The notes under the pieces: generated by a model
Seen by the model: the letters and a program-made list of their open reading frames with translations, nothing else
Database searches by the model: none
Told to the model about the DNA's origin: nothing
Part shown: positions 1 to 6,452 of the stretch, piece after piece
Position numbering within the stretch: the stretch's first letter is position 1
How the letters are laid out: every line of letters begins with the position of its first letter
Translations under genes and position numbers: made by a program
DNA from: Alphaproteobacteria bacterium
Lineage (GTDB): Bacteria; Pseudomonadota; Alphaproteobacteria; Rhodobacterales; Rhodobacteraceae
Reading direction: 5' to 3'
Length of the DNA: 7,647 nucleotides
Assembly: GCA_030830465.1 (NCBI GenBank)
Contig: JAURMY010000377.1
Coordinates: forward strand, 1-7,647

Positions 1-50
1 ACAGCCGATCAGGCACAATAAGCAGGCCCAAGACAAATTGTTTCGCTGAC

Positions 51-59
51 TGTGGATAA
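51..59 (-). promoter_or_regulatory. Perfect consensus DnaA box (isolated)
   Basis: The + strand reads TGTGGATAA, the exact reverse complement of the high-affinity DnaA box TTATCCACA. It is isolated: no second perfect box was noticed in the window, and the nearest weak resemblance is GTTTCCACA at 187-195 with two mismatches. DnaA binding, either as a transcription factor or as a titration site, is an inference. A single 9-mer can occur by chance in a window this size. Confidence 0.3.
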
Positions 60-172
60 TTCCAACAATTAAAGCTTCACTTCACGCGCGAATTTGTTAC
101 AGTTTTATCAAGAAAATGGGTGGAGGCAGAGTAGCTGGGCAAACCAGTGCGCCCGGTTATGTTTATAGGCAA

Positions 173-176
173 AGGA
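173..176 (+). promoter_or_regulatory. Shine-Dalgarno supporting the GTG start at 185
   Basis: AGGA lies eight bases before GTG 185. The alternative ATG at 209 (upstream sequence CATTTCTTGCAATCA) has no purine-rich site before it, and the ATG at 116 has only a weak AAGAAA. This favours GTG 185 as the start of the OmpA-domain gene, though the ATG at 209 would give a more ordinary signal peptide. Confidence 0.4.
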
Positions 177-184
177 CGAGAACA

Positions 185-742
185 GTGTTTCCACATTTCT
201 TGCAATCAATGCGTATAACAGCATTGTCGGTGTTGGGGTTGCTTATGGTGGCCACAGCGTCCGTCGCGGGCAATTCCGCCAGAAGCGAACGTATGGTGCC
301 CGGCATCTGGGTTGATCCCGACGGCTGTGAGCATTGGGTGATCGACGACGGCTGGGAAGGCTATATGACCCCCAACGTCACCCCTGACGGTATCCCGGTC
401 TGTCACCGGGTTCAGGCCTGTCTGGTCGAAAGCTCGGACCAGTTGTTCGCCGTTGACAAGCATTACATCAACCCGGCCAACCGCGAACGTCTGGCGAATT
501 TCTTCCGTACCGCCGGGGCCTCGGCCTATACGATTTACGGCCACACCGACAGCGACGCCTCTGACGAATACAACATGGGTCTGTCCTATCGGCGGGCAAA
601 CGCGGTGGCGCAGATCGCCGCCAGCGTGGGTGCGCGCATCTCAAAGGTTCAGGGCTTTGGCGAGCGCGAGCCGATCGCAACCAACAAGACCGCCTATGGC
701 AAAAGCCGCAACCGGCGCGTCGAAGTCATCTGTATCAAGTAA
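185..742 (+). CDS. Exported OmpA-like domain protein with N-terminal two-cysteine domain
   Basis: Probable periplasmic or outer-membrane-associated protein of 185 residues from GTG 185, or 177 from ATG 209. A basic start (SMR) and a hydrophobic stretch at residues 11-28 form a signal peptide, with likely cleavage after ASVA. The mature protein begins with a short domain (about residues 40-75) containing GIWVDPDGCEHW and IDDGWEGYM, and has cysteines 48 and 73 separated by 24 residues. I do not recognise this domain. Residues 95-185 are an OmpA C-terminal-like domain, with GHTDSD, LSYRRA, GFGEREPIATN and a closing RNRRVEV motif. D122 and R137 sit where the diaminopimelate-binding Asp and Arg lie in peptidoglycan-binding members, so cell-wall anchoring is likely. 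The stop is 15 bases before the next gene, which carries a second copy of the two-cysteine domain, so the two probably form one operon and work together. The OmpA assignment is firm; the biological role is unknown. Confidence 0.82.
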   Translation: MFPHFLQSMRITALSVLGLLMVATASVAGNSARSERMVPGIWVDPDGCEHWVIDDGWEGYMTPNVTPDGIPVCHRVQACLVESSDQLFAVDKHYINPANRERLANFFRTAGASAYTIYGHTDSDASDEYNMGLSYRRANAVAQIAASVGARISKVQGFGEREPIATNKTAYGKSRNRRVEVICIK

Positions 743-757
743 CCGAAAGGCGAAGAC

Positions 758-1045
758 ATGAAACCGTTTCACGGCATCGCAATCCTCGCGGCAGGTCTGG
801 CACTTTCGGCCTGCGATAAACAAGACAAAACTGTTGACCGGGGCATTGACGGCCACCATGTCAGCCAGCTTCAGGCGGGGATCTGGATTGACCCGCACGG
901 CTGTGACCAGTGGATCATCGACGATGGCGCAGAGGGCTATATGTCGGCCCGACTGGACCGCTATGGCAAACCTGTCTGCTCGGGCATCGGGGCACCGATG
1001 ACCACGGTCGGCAAATTTAAAAACTGGATCCCAGACCCGATTTGA
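758..1045 (+). CDS. Small lipoprotein sharing the two-cysteine domain of the preceding gene
   Basis: A 95-residue protein starting at ATG 758 with AAGG seven bases upstream. Residues 1-18 are a lipoprotein signal peptide ending in the lipobox LSAC, with C19 the expected lipidation site. Residue D20 follows the cysteine; in E. coli Asp at this position tends to retain lipoproteins in the inner membrane, but whether that rule holds in alphaproteobacteria is uncertain. The rest is mostly one domain with GIWIDPHGCDQW, IDDGAEGYM and GKPVC, aligning without gaps to the upstream gene at 20 of 34 residues. The two cysteines are 24 residues apart in both proteins, which suggests a conserved disulfide. 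It lacks the OmpA part. A hairpin terminator follows. The family is unrecognised and the function is unknown. It could be a partner, or a duplicated and truncated copy, of the OmpA-domain protein. Confidence 0.8.
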   Translation: MKPFHGIAILAAGLALSACDKQDKTVDRGIDGHHVSQLQAGIWIDPHGCDQWIIDDGAEGYMSARLDRYGKPVCSGIGAPMTTVGKFKNWIPDPI

Positions 1046-1067
1046 CACAGGCTTCTATCAGACCAGC

Positions 1068-1100
1068 AACGGGCCACGGGGACACCCCCGCGGCCCGTTT
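1068..1100 (+). terminator. Rho-independent terminator-like hairpin after the lipoprotein gene
   Basis: AACGGGCC (1068-1075) pairs with GGCCCGTT (1092-1099). After one A-C mismatch, CGGGG (1077-1081) pairs with CCCCG (1086-1090), closing a 4-base loop. The stem is very GC-rich. The following T-run is short (TTT, then GCGTTT), so termination strength is uncertain. It separates the two-gene envelope operon from phoH. Confidence 0.65.
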
Positions 1101-1181
1101 GCGTTTGCGTGTGAATTTTTTGTGTCTGCCCTTGCAAGCGCCTGTCGGTTTGGGCAGCATTGAACCGTAACCTCATTCAAC

Positions 1182-1185
1182 GGAG
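1182..1185 (+). promoter_or_regulatory. Shine-Dalgarno deciding the TTG start of phoH
   Basis: GGAG sits six bases before TTG 1192. No ATG or GTG occurs near the expected N-terminus of PhoH, and the peptide from this TTG (MATSALTPPTTTPEVIETL) looks like the usual alphaproteobacterial PhoH start. The TTG is therefore taken as the true start. Confidence 0.65.
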
Positions 1186-1191
1186 ACCTCT

Positions 1192-2205
1192 TTGGCGACC
1201 AGCGCCTTGACCCCCCCGACAACGACACCAGAAGTCATTGAGACTCTGATAAATTTCCCGGATAACCGCCTGTTGATCGACCTTTGCGGCGAATTTGACC
1301 GCAACCTGGCGCGTGTCGAACAGGCGCTGGAAGTGCAAATTCTGCGCCGGGGCAACGAACTGGTCATCATGGGGGAGGAGGCGTCGCGCAAGCGGGCGGA
1401 CAACACGCTGAAGGCGCTTTATGCAAGGCTTGAGGGTGGCCGAGGGGTCGAACCGGGCGACGTGGATGCGGCGATCAGGTTCGGCGACACAGGAAGCGGT
1501 CCGCAGGACGGCGATCAGTTGGAAATGTTCCGCGGCGGCAAGGTCGAAATCAAGACCCGCAAGAAATCGGTCAATCCCCGCACGCCGGTTCAGACGGAAT
1601 ATGTGAACAAGCTGTTCAAACATGAACTGGTGTTCGGGCTTGGCCCTGCGGGCACCGGCAAAACCTATCTGGCAGTGGCGGTGGCGGTGTCGATGTTCAT
1701 AGACGGCCATGTTGACAAGATCATTCTGTCGCGTCCCGCCGTTGAAGCCGGCGAAAGGCTTGGCTTTCTGCCCGGCGATATGAAGGACAAGGTCGATCCC
1801 TATATGCAGCCGCTTTATGACGCGCTGAACGACTTTTTGCCGGGCAAGCAACTGGCCAAGCTGATCGAGGAAAAGCAGATCGAAATCGCGCCACTGGCCT
1901 TCATGCGCGGCCGGACGCTTTCCAACGCTTTTGTGGTTCTGGATGAGGCGCAAAACGCCACCTCGATGCAGATGAAGATGTTCCTGACCCGTCTGGGCGA
2001 GGGCAGCCGTATGGCGATCACCGGCGATATGAGCCAGGTTGACCTGCCGCGCGGCGTGCTGTCGGGTTTGATCGAGGCCGAAAGGGTTCTGCGCAACGTC
2101 AAGGGAATCGGCTTTTCCCGTTTCACGGTGAAAGATGTGGTCCGCCACCCGATGGTGGCCAAGATCATCGAGGCCTATGACAGCGCCCAGAAGCCGGATG
2201 CCTGA
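1192..2205 (+). CDS. phoH: PhoH-family ATPase (YbeZ type)
   Basis: Cytosolic PhoH/YbeZ-type P-loop ATPase of 337 residues, a normal length for the family. It starts at TTG 1192 with GGAG six bases upstream. The N-terminal ~100 residues form the variable leader (LLIDLCGEFDRNLARVE, ILRRGNELVIMG). The PhoH NTPase core runs from about 130 to 330: Walker A GPAGTGKT at 151-158, the family motif SRPAVEAGERLGFLPGD at 180-196, Walker B FVVLDEAQN at 247-255 and ITGDMSQVD at 276-284. All nucleotide-binding residues are present. In E. coli the orthologue YbeZ interacts with the endoribonuclease YbeY and is thought to act in RNA or ribosome metabolism; the exact activity remains unsettled. The ybeY start lies one base after this stop, so the two are probably translationally coupled. 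A promoter is expected between 1101 and 1180, but none stands out. The symbol ybeZ would be equally acceptable. Confidence 0.95.
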   Translation: MATSALTPPTTTPEVIETLINFPDNRLLIDLCGEFDRNLARVEQALEVQILRRGNELVIMGEEASRKRADNTLKALYARLEGGRGVEPGDVDAAIRFGDTGSGPQDGDQLEMFRGGKVEIKTRKKSVNPRTPVQTEYVNKLFKHELVFGLGPAGTGKTYLAVAVAVSMFIDGHVDKIILSRPAVEAGERLGFLPGDMKDKVDPYMQPLYDALNDFLPGKQLAKLIEEKQIEIAPLAFMRGRTLSNAFVVLDEAQNATSMQMKMFLTRLGEGSRMAITGDMSQVDLPRGVLSGLIEAERVLRNVKGIGFSRFTVKDVVRHPMVAKIIEAYDSAQKPDA

Positions 2206-2206
2206 C

Positions 2207-2683
2207 ATGATCGACGTTGTGCTGGAAGACCCGCGCTGGGAACAGGCGGGGCTGGAGGATTTGGCGATCAAAGCCTGCGGCGCCGTCCTGGCGGAACTTG
2301 ATCTCGGGTCCGGGGAACATGAAATTGCGGTTCTGGGGTGTGACGATACGCGCATCGCCGCGCTGAACGCCGATTTTCGCGGCAAGCCGACCCCGACCAA
2401 TGTGTTGTCCTGGCCCTCTGAAGATCTGTCCGCCGAGGTTGAAGGCGGCGATCCTTTGGTGCCGGAAGACACCGAACTTGGGGATATCGCAATTTCCTTT
2501 GACACCTGCCAACGCGAGGCGGCGCAACAGAAAAAGCCGTTTTCCGACCATGTGACCCATCTTTTGGCGCATGGATGCCTGCATCTGTTGGGATATGATC
2601 ACGTTTCCGATAAAGATGCGGCCCTGATGGAGGGGTTAGAGGTGCGCATACTTGCAAAACTGGGCATTGCGGACCCATATTAG
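2207..2683 (+). CDS. ybeY: Endoribonuclease YbeY (rRNA maturation factor)
   Basis: Zinc-dependent single-strand endoribonuclease needed for 16S rRNA 3'-end maturation and ribosome quality control; 158 residues, typical length. The diagnostic metal motif is at 122-132, HGCLHLLGYDH, with H122, H126 and H132 as zinc ligands. The upstream family motif is RGKPTPTNVLSWP (58-70), with N where many orthologues have D. The start is taken as ATG 2207, one base after the phoH stop, because it gives the usual MIDVVLEDPRW beginning and has GGA eight bases upstream. ATG 2198, overlapping phoH by eight bases and adding three residues, is possible. Pairing with phoH is conserved across many bacteria and fits the reported YbeY-YbeZ interaction. 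A short hairpin with T5 follows before corC. Confidence 0.96.
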   Translation: MIDVVLEDPRWEQAGLEDLAIKACGAVLAELDLGSGEHEIAVLGCDDTRIAALNADFRGKPTPTNVLSWPSEDLSAEVEGGDPLVPEDTELGDIAISFDTCQREAAQQKKPFSDHVTHLLAHGCLHLLGYDHVSDKDAALMEGLEVRILAKLGIADPY

Positions 2684-2687
2684 GGCA

Positions 2688-2710
2688 GCCCCGGTCAAGG
2701 GGCGATTTTT
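2688..2710 (+). terminator. Short GC hairpin plus T5 between ybeY and corC
   Basis: GCCCC (2688-2692) and GGGGC (2699-2703) form a 5-bp stem with a 6-base loop, followed by GA and TTTTT (2706-2710). This resembles a small intrinsic terminator. It is short, and corC begins 11 bases further on, so it more likely lowers read-through within the operon or stabilises an RNA end than ends transcription completely. Confidence 0.35.
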
Positions 2711-2721
2711 GGACAGGAGTC

Positions 2722-3615
2722 ATGGGCGACACAAGCGACGGTAGTTCTAGCGCAGCGCAGAGCGCGCAGCAGGGATCAGAGCGGCACAGGCCGGGGTTTT
2801 TTGAACGTCTGTTCGGCCCGGCGAACGGTGCGAAAAATCAAGCCGATAAACGTGCGAACGGCATTCATCTGGAGCCAAACGGACATTCATTGTCGCCGGT
2901 CGGCGGTATCGGCAACCTGAACCGGGTCAAGGTTCAGGACGTGGCGGTGCCGCGCGCCGAGATCGTTTCCGTCCCGGTCAATATCGCGCTTGAGCCGCTG
3001 GTTCAGGTGTTCCGCGAAAAGGGCCTGACACGCCTGCCGGTGTTCAAGGAAACCCTCGACACGCCGCTGGGATTTGTCCACCTCAAGGATCTTGCCTTGC
3101 GGCATGGATTCAGTTCGGCCAGCAACAAGCTGAAGCTGAAGGAAATGCTGCGCCCGCTGTTGTTCGCGCCACCATCAATGCCCATCGGTGTCTTGCTGCA
3201 AAAGATGCAGACCGACCGTATCCATATGGCGCTGGTGATTGACGAATATGGCGGTGTGGACGGCCTTGTGACGATTGAGGATCTGATCGAACAGGTCGTC
3301 GGCGAGATCGAGGATGAGCACGACATAGACGAGGATCAATACTGGACGGTGGAAAAACCGGGCACCTATCTGTGTCTGGCGAAAACTCCGCTGGAGGATT
3401 TCGACGAGGAAATCGGCTTTCAACTTGTCGACCCGGAGGATGAGGATGAAATCGGCACTCTGGGCGGTCTGGTGTTCCTGCTGGCGGGACGGGTCCCGAT
3501 GCGGGGCGAAGTGATCCCGCACGACAGCGGCACCGAGTTTGAAATCCTCGAGGCAGACCCGCGCCGGATCAAGAAACTGCGTGTCGTGCTGCCGGAAGCC
3601 AGGGCCGCAAGGTGA
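2722..3615 (+). CDS. corC: CorC/HlyC-family CBS-domain protein (YbeX type)
   Basis: Soluble CBS-domain protein of 297 residues, equivalent to E. coli YbeX/CorC; many genomes label such proteins hemolysin or TlyC. Residues 1-65 are a polar, low-complexity leader with no membrane segment, so the DUF21 membrane part of larger relatives is absent. CBS repeat 1 spans about 70-135 (VPRAEIVSVPVNIALEPLV, LTRLPVF, GFVHLKDL) and CBS repeat 2 about 140-195, ending in the strongly conserved DEYGGVDGLVTIEDLIEQVV and GEIEDEHD. A CorC_HlyC C-terminal domain spans about 208-290 (EIGTLGGLVF, GRVPMRGEVI). The family has been linked to Mg/Co resistance and, for YbeX, to ribosome metabolism; the CBS pair probably binds an adenine nucleotide. 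AGGAG lies close to the ATG (2 bases). The stop overlaps the lnt start by four bases, implying coupled translation. Family placement is firm; the role in this host is inferred. Confidence 0.93.
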   Translation: MGDTSDGSSSAAQSAQQGSERHRPGFFERLFGPANGAKNQADKRANGIHLEPNGHSLSPVGGIGNLNRVKVQDVAVPRAEIVSVPVNIALEPLVQVFREKGLTRLPVFKETLDTPLGFVHLKDLALRHGFSSASNKLKLKEMLRPLLFAPPSMPIGVLLQKMQTDRIHMALVIDEYGGVDGLVTIEDLIEQVVGEIEDEHDIDEDQYWTVEKPGTYLCLAKTPLEDFDEEIGFQLVDPEDEDEIGTLGGLVFLLAGRVPMRGEVIPHDSGTEFEILEADPRRIKKLRVVLPEARAAR

Positions 3616-5141
3616 CATTTTCGGCGCTGCCCGGAAAAGTGGCGGCAGCACATGTGCGTTTGAAATATACCGCAGCTTTGGTTTTGGGCGTGGTTATGGC
3701 GCTTGGCCAGGCACCGGTCGGCTGGCCGGTGGTGGCCTTTGGCGCATTAATCGGGACGTTTTGGCTTTTCCTGACGCTGAAGGGGATCAAACGCGCCGCG
3801 ATATTCGGTTGGCTTTTCGGCAGCGGCTATTTTCTGGCCACCCTGCACTGGATCGTCTTTCCGTTTTTTGTCGATGCCGCGCATCAGGCCTGGATGGCAC
3901 CCTTTGCCTTGTTTTTCATGGCGACAGGGTTGGCCTTGTTCTGGAGTCCGGCCTTTGCATTGGCGCGTTGGGTCGGCAACCGGCGCGCGCCGGCGGCGGT
4001 CGCGCTGGCCTTCAGCCTTACGCTGGCCGAATTGGCCCGTTCCTATCTGTTGACCGGGTTTCCATGGGGACTGGTGGGCTATGTTTGGCTGGACACGCCG
4101 CTGATCCAGTCTGTGCGTCTGATCGGCCCGCACGGTATGGGGCTGATCACAGCGCTGGCCGCCGCCCTTTTGGTGCAGCGCCAATGGATAGTCTGGCGTT
4201 TCGCCGGGGCGGGCGGCCTTTTGGGGCTGGCCCTTGTCTACGGCCTGTTGGTTCAGGCCTTGGCAAAGCCGCCTTCGCCTGTGACCGCACAACCTGAACC
4301 TGTGCATCTGCGCCTTGTTCAGCCGAATGCGCCGCAGGACCAGAAATGGAATCCGTCCATGGCGGCAACATTTTTTCGCCGCCAGTTGTCGCTCAGCCAA
4401 ATGCCCGCTGCGGTTTCGCCGGATCTGGTGATCTGGTCGGAGACCGCCGTCACTTTTTGGCTGAACGAAGAACCTGAATTACAGGCGATCATCGCCCAGT
4501 CAGGTGCCGGGGCGACCATGATCCTTGGCGCTGTGCGCGAAGAGTCGGGACAGGCCTATAACAGTCTGGCGGTGCTGGGTCAGGACGGGCAGACACAGCA
4601 AACCTATGACAAATCCCATCTGGTGCCGTTTGGCGAATATATCCCGTTCGGCGATTTTCTGGCGGGTCTTGGCATGCATGGACTGGCGGCGCGGGAAGGC
4701 AACGGGTTCAGCGCCGGCCCCGGTCCGCGTTTGCTGGATCTGGGCAGGGCGGGCAAGGTCCTGCCGCTGATCTGCTATGAGGCGATCTTTCCGCAACTGG
4801 TCAATTCCTGGACCGAACGGCCCGACTGGATCCTGCAAATCACCAATGACGCCTGGTTCGGTCAGTGGGCCGGGCCGCGCCAGCATCTGGCCCAGGCGCG
4901 GGTGCGGGCCATTGAACAGGGCCTGCCTCTGGTGCGGGTGGCCAATACCGGTATCACCGCCGTGATTGACCCCTTTGGCCGCATCACTGCCGAACTTCCG
5001 CTTGATGCCGTGGGGAAACTCGACGCCGATCTGCCCACCCGCGCTGCGCGGACCATATACAGCCGTACCGGCGACTGGCCGGTGCTGGTCCTGTCGCTTT
5101 TCGGGCTCATTCTCATGGCGCGAAGACGGCCTTCGATTTAA
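3612..5141 (+). CDS. lnt: Apolipoprotein N-acyltransferase Lnt
   Basis: Inner-membrane enzyme that adds the third acyl chain to the N-terminal cysteine of lipoproteins, the last step before Lol-dependent sorting; 509 residues, normal length. About the first 215 residues hold several hydrophobic membrane segments, including LVLGVVMALG, FALFFMATGLALFW and LGLALVYGLLV. Residues 230-475 form the periplasmic nitrilase-like domain with the catalytic triad intact: E277 in IWSETAV, K334 in YDKSHLVPFGEYIPFG and C388 in LICYEAIFP. A final hydrophobic segment (VLVLSLFGLILM, 491-502) precedes a basic tail. The GTG start overlaps the corC stop as GTGA, with AGGG seven bases upstream, which is typical translational coupling. 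The enzyme would act on the lipoprotein encoded at 758-1045, among many others. The next gene, metK, has its own control region. Confidence 0.97.
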   Translation: MTFSALPGKVAAAHVRLKYTAALVLGVVMALGQAPVGWPVVAFGALIGTFWLFLTLKGIKRAAIFGWLFGSGYFLATLHWIVFPFFVDAAHQAWMAPFALFFMATGLALFWSPAFALARWVGNRRAPAAVALAFSLTLAELARSYLLTGFPWGLVGYVWLDTPLIQSVRLIGPHGMGLITALAAALLVQRQWIVWRFAGAGGLLGLALVYGLLVQALAKPPSPVTAQPEPVHLRLVQPNAPQDQKWNPSMAATFFRRQLSLSQMPAAVSPDLVIWSETAVTFWLNEEPELQAIIAQSGAGATMILGAVREESGQAYNSLAVLGQDGQTQQTYDKSHLVPFGEYIPFGDFLAGLGMHGLAAREGNGFSAGPGPRLLDLGRAGKVLPLICYEAIFPQLVNSWTERPDWILQITNDAWFGQWAGPRQHLAQARVRAIEQGLPLVRVANTGITAVIDPFGRITAELPLDAVGKLDADLPTRAARTIYSRTGDWPVLVLSLFGLILMARRRPSI

Positions 5142-5144
5142 CGA

Positions 5145-5173
5145 TTGACCCTGTGGCAAACCGTCTTTAACCA
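5145..5173 (+). promoter_or_regulatory. Probable metK promoter
   Basis: TTGACC (5145-5150, 5 of 6 bases of the sigma-70 -35 box) is followed after 17 bases by TAACCA (5168-5173), a weak -10. Alphaproteobacterial housekeeping promoters often keep the -35 better than the -10. A start site about seven bases downstream, near 5180, would begin the transcript just before the first riboswitch stem at 5186, as expected for this compact RNA. This is inferred from sequence and spacing only. Confidence 0.45.
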
Positions 5174-5177
5174 CAGG
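5150..5177. repeat. Perfect 7-bp inverted repeat across the metK promoter
   Basis: CCTGTGG (5150-5156) and CCACAGG (5171-5177) are perfect inverted copies separated by 14 bases. They overlap the end of the proposed -35 box and the proposed -10 box. There is no T-run after it, so it does not look like the lnt terminator. It could be an operator for a repressor, or a chance repeat. Confidence 0.45.
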
Positions 5178-5185
5178 CAGACATG

Positions 5186-5235
5186 CTGTCACAACGGCTT
5201 CCTGACGTGGCAGAACAAACGAACTGGAGCACTTC
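5186..5235 (+). ncRNA. SAM/SAH riboswitch controlling metK translation
   Basis: Compact H-type pseudoknot RNA of the SAM/SAH class, known from Rhodobacterales upstream of metK. Stem P1 is CUGUCAC (5186-5192) with GUGGCAG (5207-5213), seven pairs including one G-U. The loop contains the characteristic AACGGCUUCCUGAC (5193-5206). GGAGC at 5226-5230, which is also the metK Shine-Dalgarno six bases before ATG 5236, can pair with G5197-C5202 (GCUUCC, one U unpaired) to make the pseudoknot stem. Ligand binding would stabilise that pairing and hide the ribosome site, so high S-adenosylmethionine would lower synthesis of its own synthetase. The class is established; identification here rests on sequence and structure match from memory, not on a covariance-model search. 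Confidence 0.9.
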
Positions 5236-6402
5236 ATGGCACGACCGAACTACCTTTTCACCTCGGAATCCGTTTCCGAAGGTCACCCCGACAAACTGTG
5301 CGACCGGGTGTCCGACAGCGTTCTTGACGCGTTTCTGGCACAGGACCCTTTCGCCCGTGTCGCCTGCGAAACCTTCGCCACAACCGACCGCGTTGTTGTC
5401 GGCGGCGAGGTGCGCGGCCCGCAATCCGTCATCGACTCGGTGGAACAGATTGTGCGGGATTGCGTGAAGGACATCGGCTATGAACAGGACGGTTTCCACT
5501 GGAACACCATGAATGTGCACAACTATCTGCACGAACAATCCGCCGATATCGCCCAAGGCGTCGATGCCGCCAACAACAAGGATGAAGGTGCCGGCGATCA
5601 GGGCATCATGTTCGGCTATGCGGTGCGCGAAACGCCCGAACTGATGCCGGCCCCGATCCATTATTCGCACGCGATCCTGAAACGGCTGGCCGAAGTGCGC
5701 AAGAACGGCACCGAGCCGCGTCTTGGGCCGGACGCGAAATCCCAGCTGACCCTGCGCTATCAGGATGGCAAACCGGTCGAGGCCACCTCGATCGTTCTGT
5801 CGACCCAGCATCTGGACGCCTCAATGTCCTCTGATGATGTGCGGGCGCTGGTCGAACCCTATAACCGCGAAGTGATGCCCGAGGGCTGGATCACAGCCGC
5901 CACCGAATGGCACGTGAACCCGACCGGCAAATTCGTCATCGGCGGCCCGGATGGCGATGCCGGTCTGACAGGGCGCAAGATTATCGTGGACACCTATGGC
6001 GGTGCGGCCCCGCATGGCGGCGGCGCGTTTTCCGGCAAGGATCCAACCAAGGTTGACCGCTCGGCTGCCTATGCGGCGCGCTATCTGGCGAAGAACGTCG
6101 TGGCCGCGGGCATTGCCGAACGCTGCACCCTGCAATTGTCCTATGCGATCGGTGTTGCCAAACCCCTGTCGATCTATGTCGATACCCATGGCACGGGCCA
6201 GGTGGATGAGGCGGCGGTCGAACGCGCCGTGGCCCGGGTGATGGACCTGACCCCGCGCGGCATCCGCACCCAACTTGGCCTCAACCGGCCGATCTTTCAG
6301 CGCACCGCCGCCTATGGCCATTTCGGCCGCGCGCCGGAAGCCGATGGCGGTTTCAGCTGGGAACGGACCGATCTGGCGGACGCCCTGAAAAAGGCGGTCT
6401 GA
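5236..6402 (+). CDS. metK: S-adenosylmethionine synthase MetK
   Basis: Makes S-adenosylmethionine from methionine and ATP, releasing phosphate and diphosphate; cytosolic. The 388-residue length is in the usual range. The N-terminus has [13 protein letters not shown] (8-20), with the catalytic-site histidine H17. Signature 1 is [12 protein letters not shown] (118-129) and signature 2, the phosphate-binding glycine loop, is GGGAFSGKD (261-269) followed by [14 protein letters not shown]. No key residue appears missing. ATG 5236 follows GGAG by six bases, and that ribosome site is part of the SAM/SAH pseudoknot, so translation is expected to be repressed by the product. A strong terminator lies just after the stop, and a probable promoter lies just before the riboswitch, so the gene can be expressed alone. 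The downstream trmB product consumes its SAM. Confidence 0.98.
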   Translation: MARPNYLFTSESVSEGHPDKLCDRVSDSVLDAFLAQDPFARVACETFATTDRVVVGGEVRGPQSVIDSVEQIVRDCVKDIGYEQDGFHWNTMNVHNYLHEQSADIAQGVDAANNKDEGAGDQGIMFGYAVRETPELMPAPIHYSHAILKRLAEVRKNGTEPRLGPDAKSQLTLRYQDGKPVEATSIVLSTQHLDASMSSDDVRALVEPYNREVMPEGWITAATEWHVNPTGKFVIGGPDGDAGLTGRKIIVDTYGGAAPHGGGAFSGKDPTKVDRSAAYAARYLAKNVVAAGIAERCTLQLSYAIGVAKPLSIYVDTHGTGQVDEAAVERAVARVMDLTPRGIRTQLGLNRPIFQRTAAYGHFGRAPEADGGFSWERTDLADALKKAV

Positions 6403-6408
6403 GACATC

Positions 6409-6437
6409 AAACGCCGCTGATTGTCAGCGGCGTTTTT
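6409..6437 (+). terminator. Intrinsic terminator of metK
   Basis: AAACGCCGCTGA (6409-6420) pairs perfectly with TCAGCGGCGTTT (6424-6435), a 12-bp stem closed by a TTG loop. The T-run TTTTT covers 6433-6437. This is a textbook Rho-independent terminator, starting seven bases after the metK stop. Because of the A and T ends it is nearly symmetric, but nothing on the other strand would use it. Confidence 0.92.
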
Positions 6438-6452
6438 CATAAAGCGACGCCT

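Larger units (their letters stand above)
1..184. other. Upstream non-coding region, AT-richer than the rest
   Basis: No gene is supported here. The stretch is AT-richer than the genes around it. It contains one perfect DnaA box at 51-59 (reverse-strand TTATCCACA), flanked by a perfect 7-base inverted repeat (AATTGTT 36-42, AACAATT 64-70). A promoter for the following operon must lie here or further upstream, but no convincing -35/-10 pair is visible. The best I found, TTCACG 81-86 with TTTTAT 103-108, matches the consensus at only about 4 of 6 bases in each box. Confidence 0.4.

Noticed and set aside
116..184. ATG 116 as the start of the OmpA-domain gene
   Set aside because: It would place about 31 non-hydrophobic residues before the signal peptide and lacks a good Shine-Dalgarno. 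GTG 185 or ATG 209 fits an exported protein better.
1126..1157. Inverted repeat CTGCCC/GGGCAG with an inner CTTGCAAG palindrome upstream of phoH, as an operator
   Set aside because: The arms are six bases with a 20-base loop, and an 8-base palindrome is expected by chance in several kilobases. No promoter elements are placed around it.
1177..2505. Long open frame (442 codons) on the reverse strand opposite phoH and ybeY
   Set aside because: It lies wholly antisense to two genes with intact family motifs, has no recognisable domain, and such open antisense frames are common in GC-rich genomes.
3539..4297. 252-codon + strand frame overlapping the end of corC and the first half of lnt
   Set aside because: It is a shifted frame of two clear genes. 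The lnt frame has the catalytic triad and membrane segments; this one has neither.
5150..5177. The CCTGTGG/CCACAGG repeat as the lnt transcription terminator
   Set aside because: No T-run follows it, the loop is 14 bases long, and it coincides with a promoter-like -35/-10 arrangement.
5183..5467. Open frame of 94 codons starting at ATG 5183 and covering the riboswitch, a possible leader peptide
   Set aside because: It is out of frame with metK and runs deep into it, the peptide has no leader-like methionine run, and the riboswitch structure explains the conserved bases. It has no good ribosome site.
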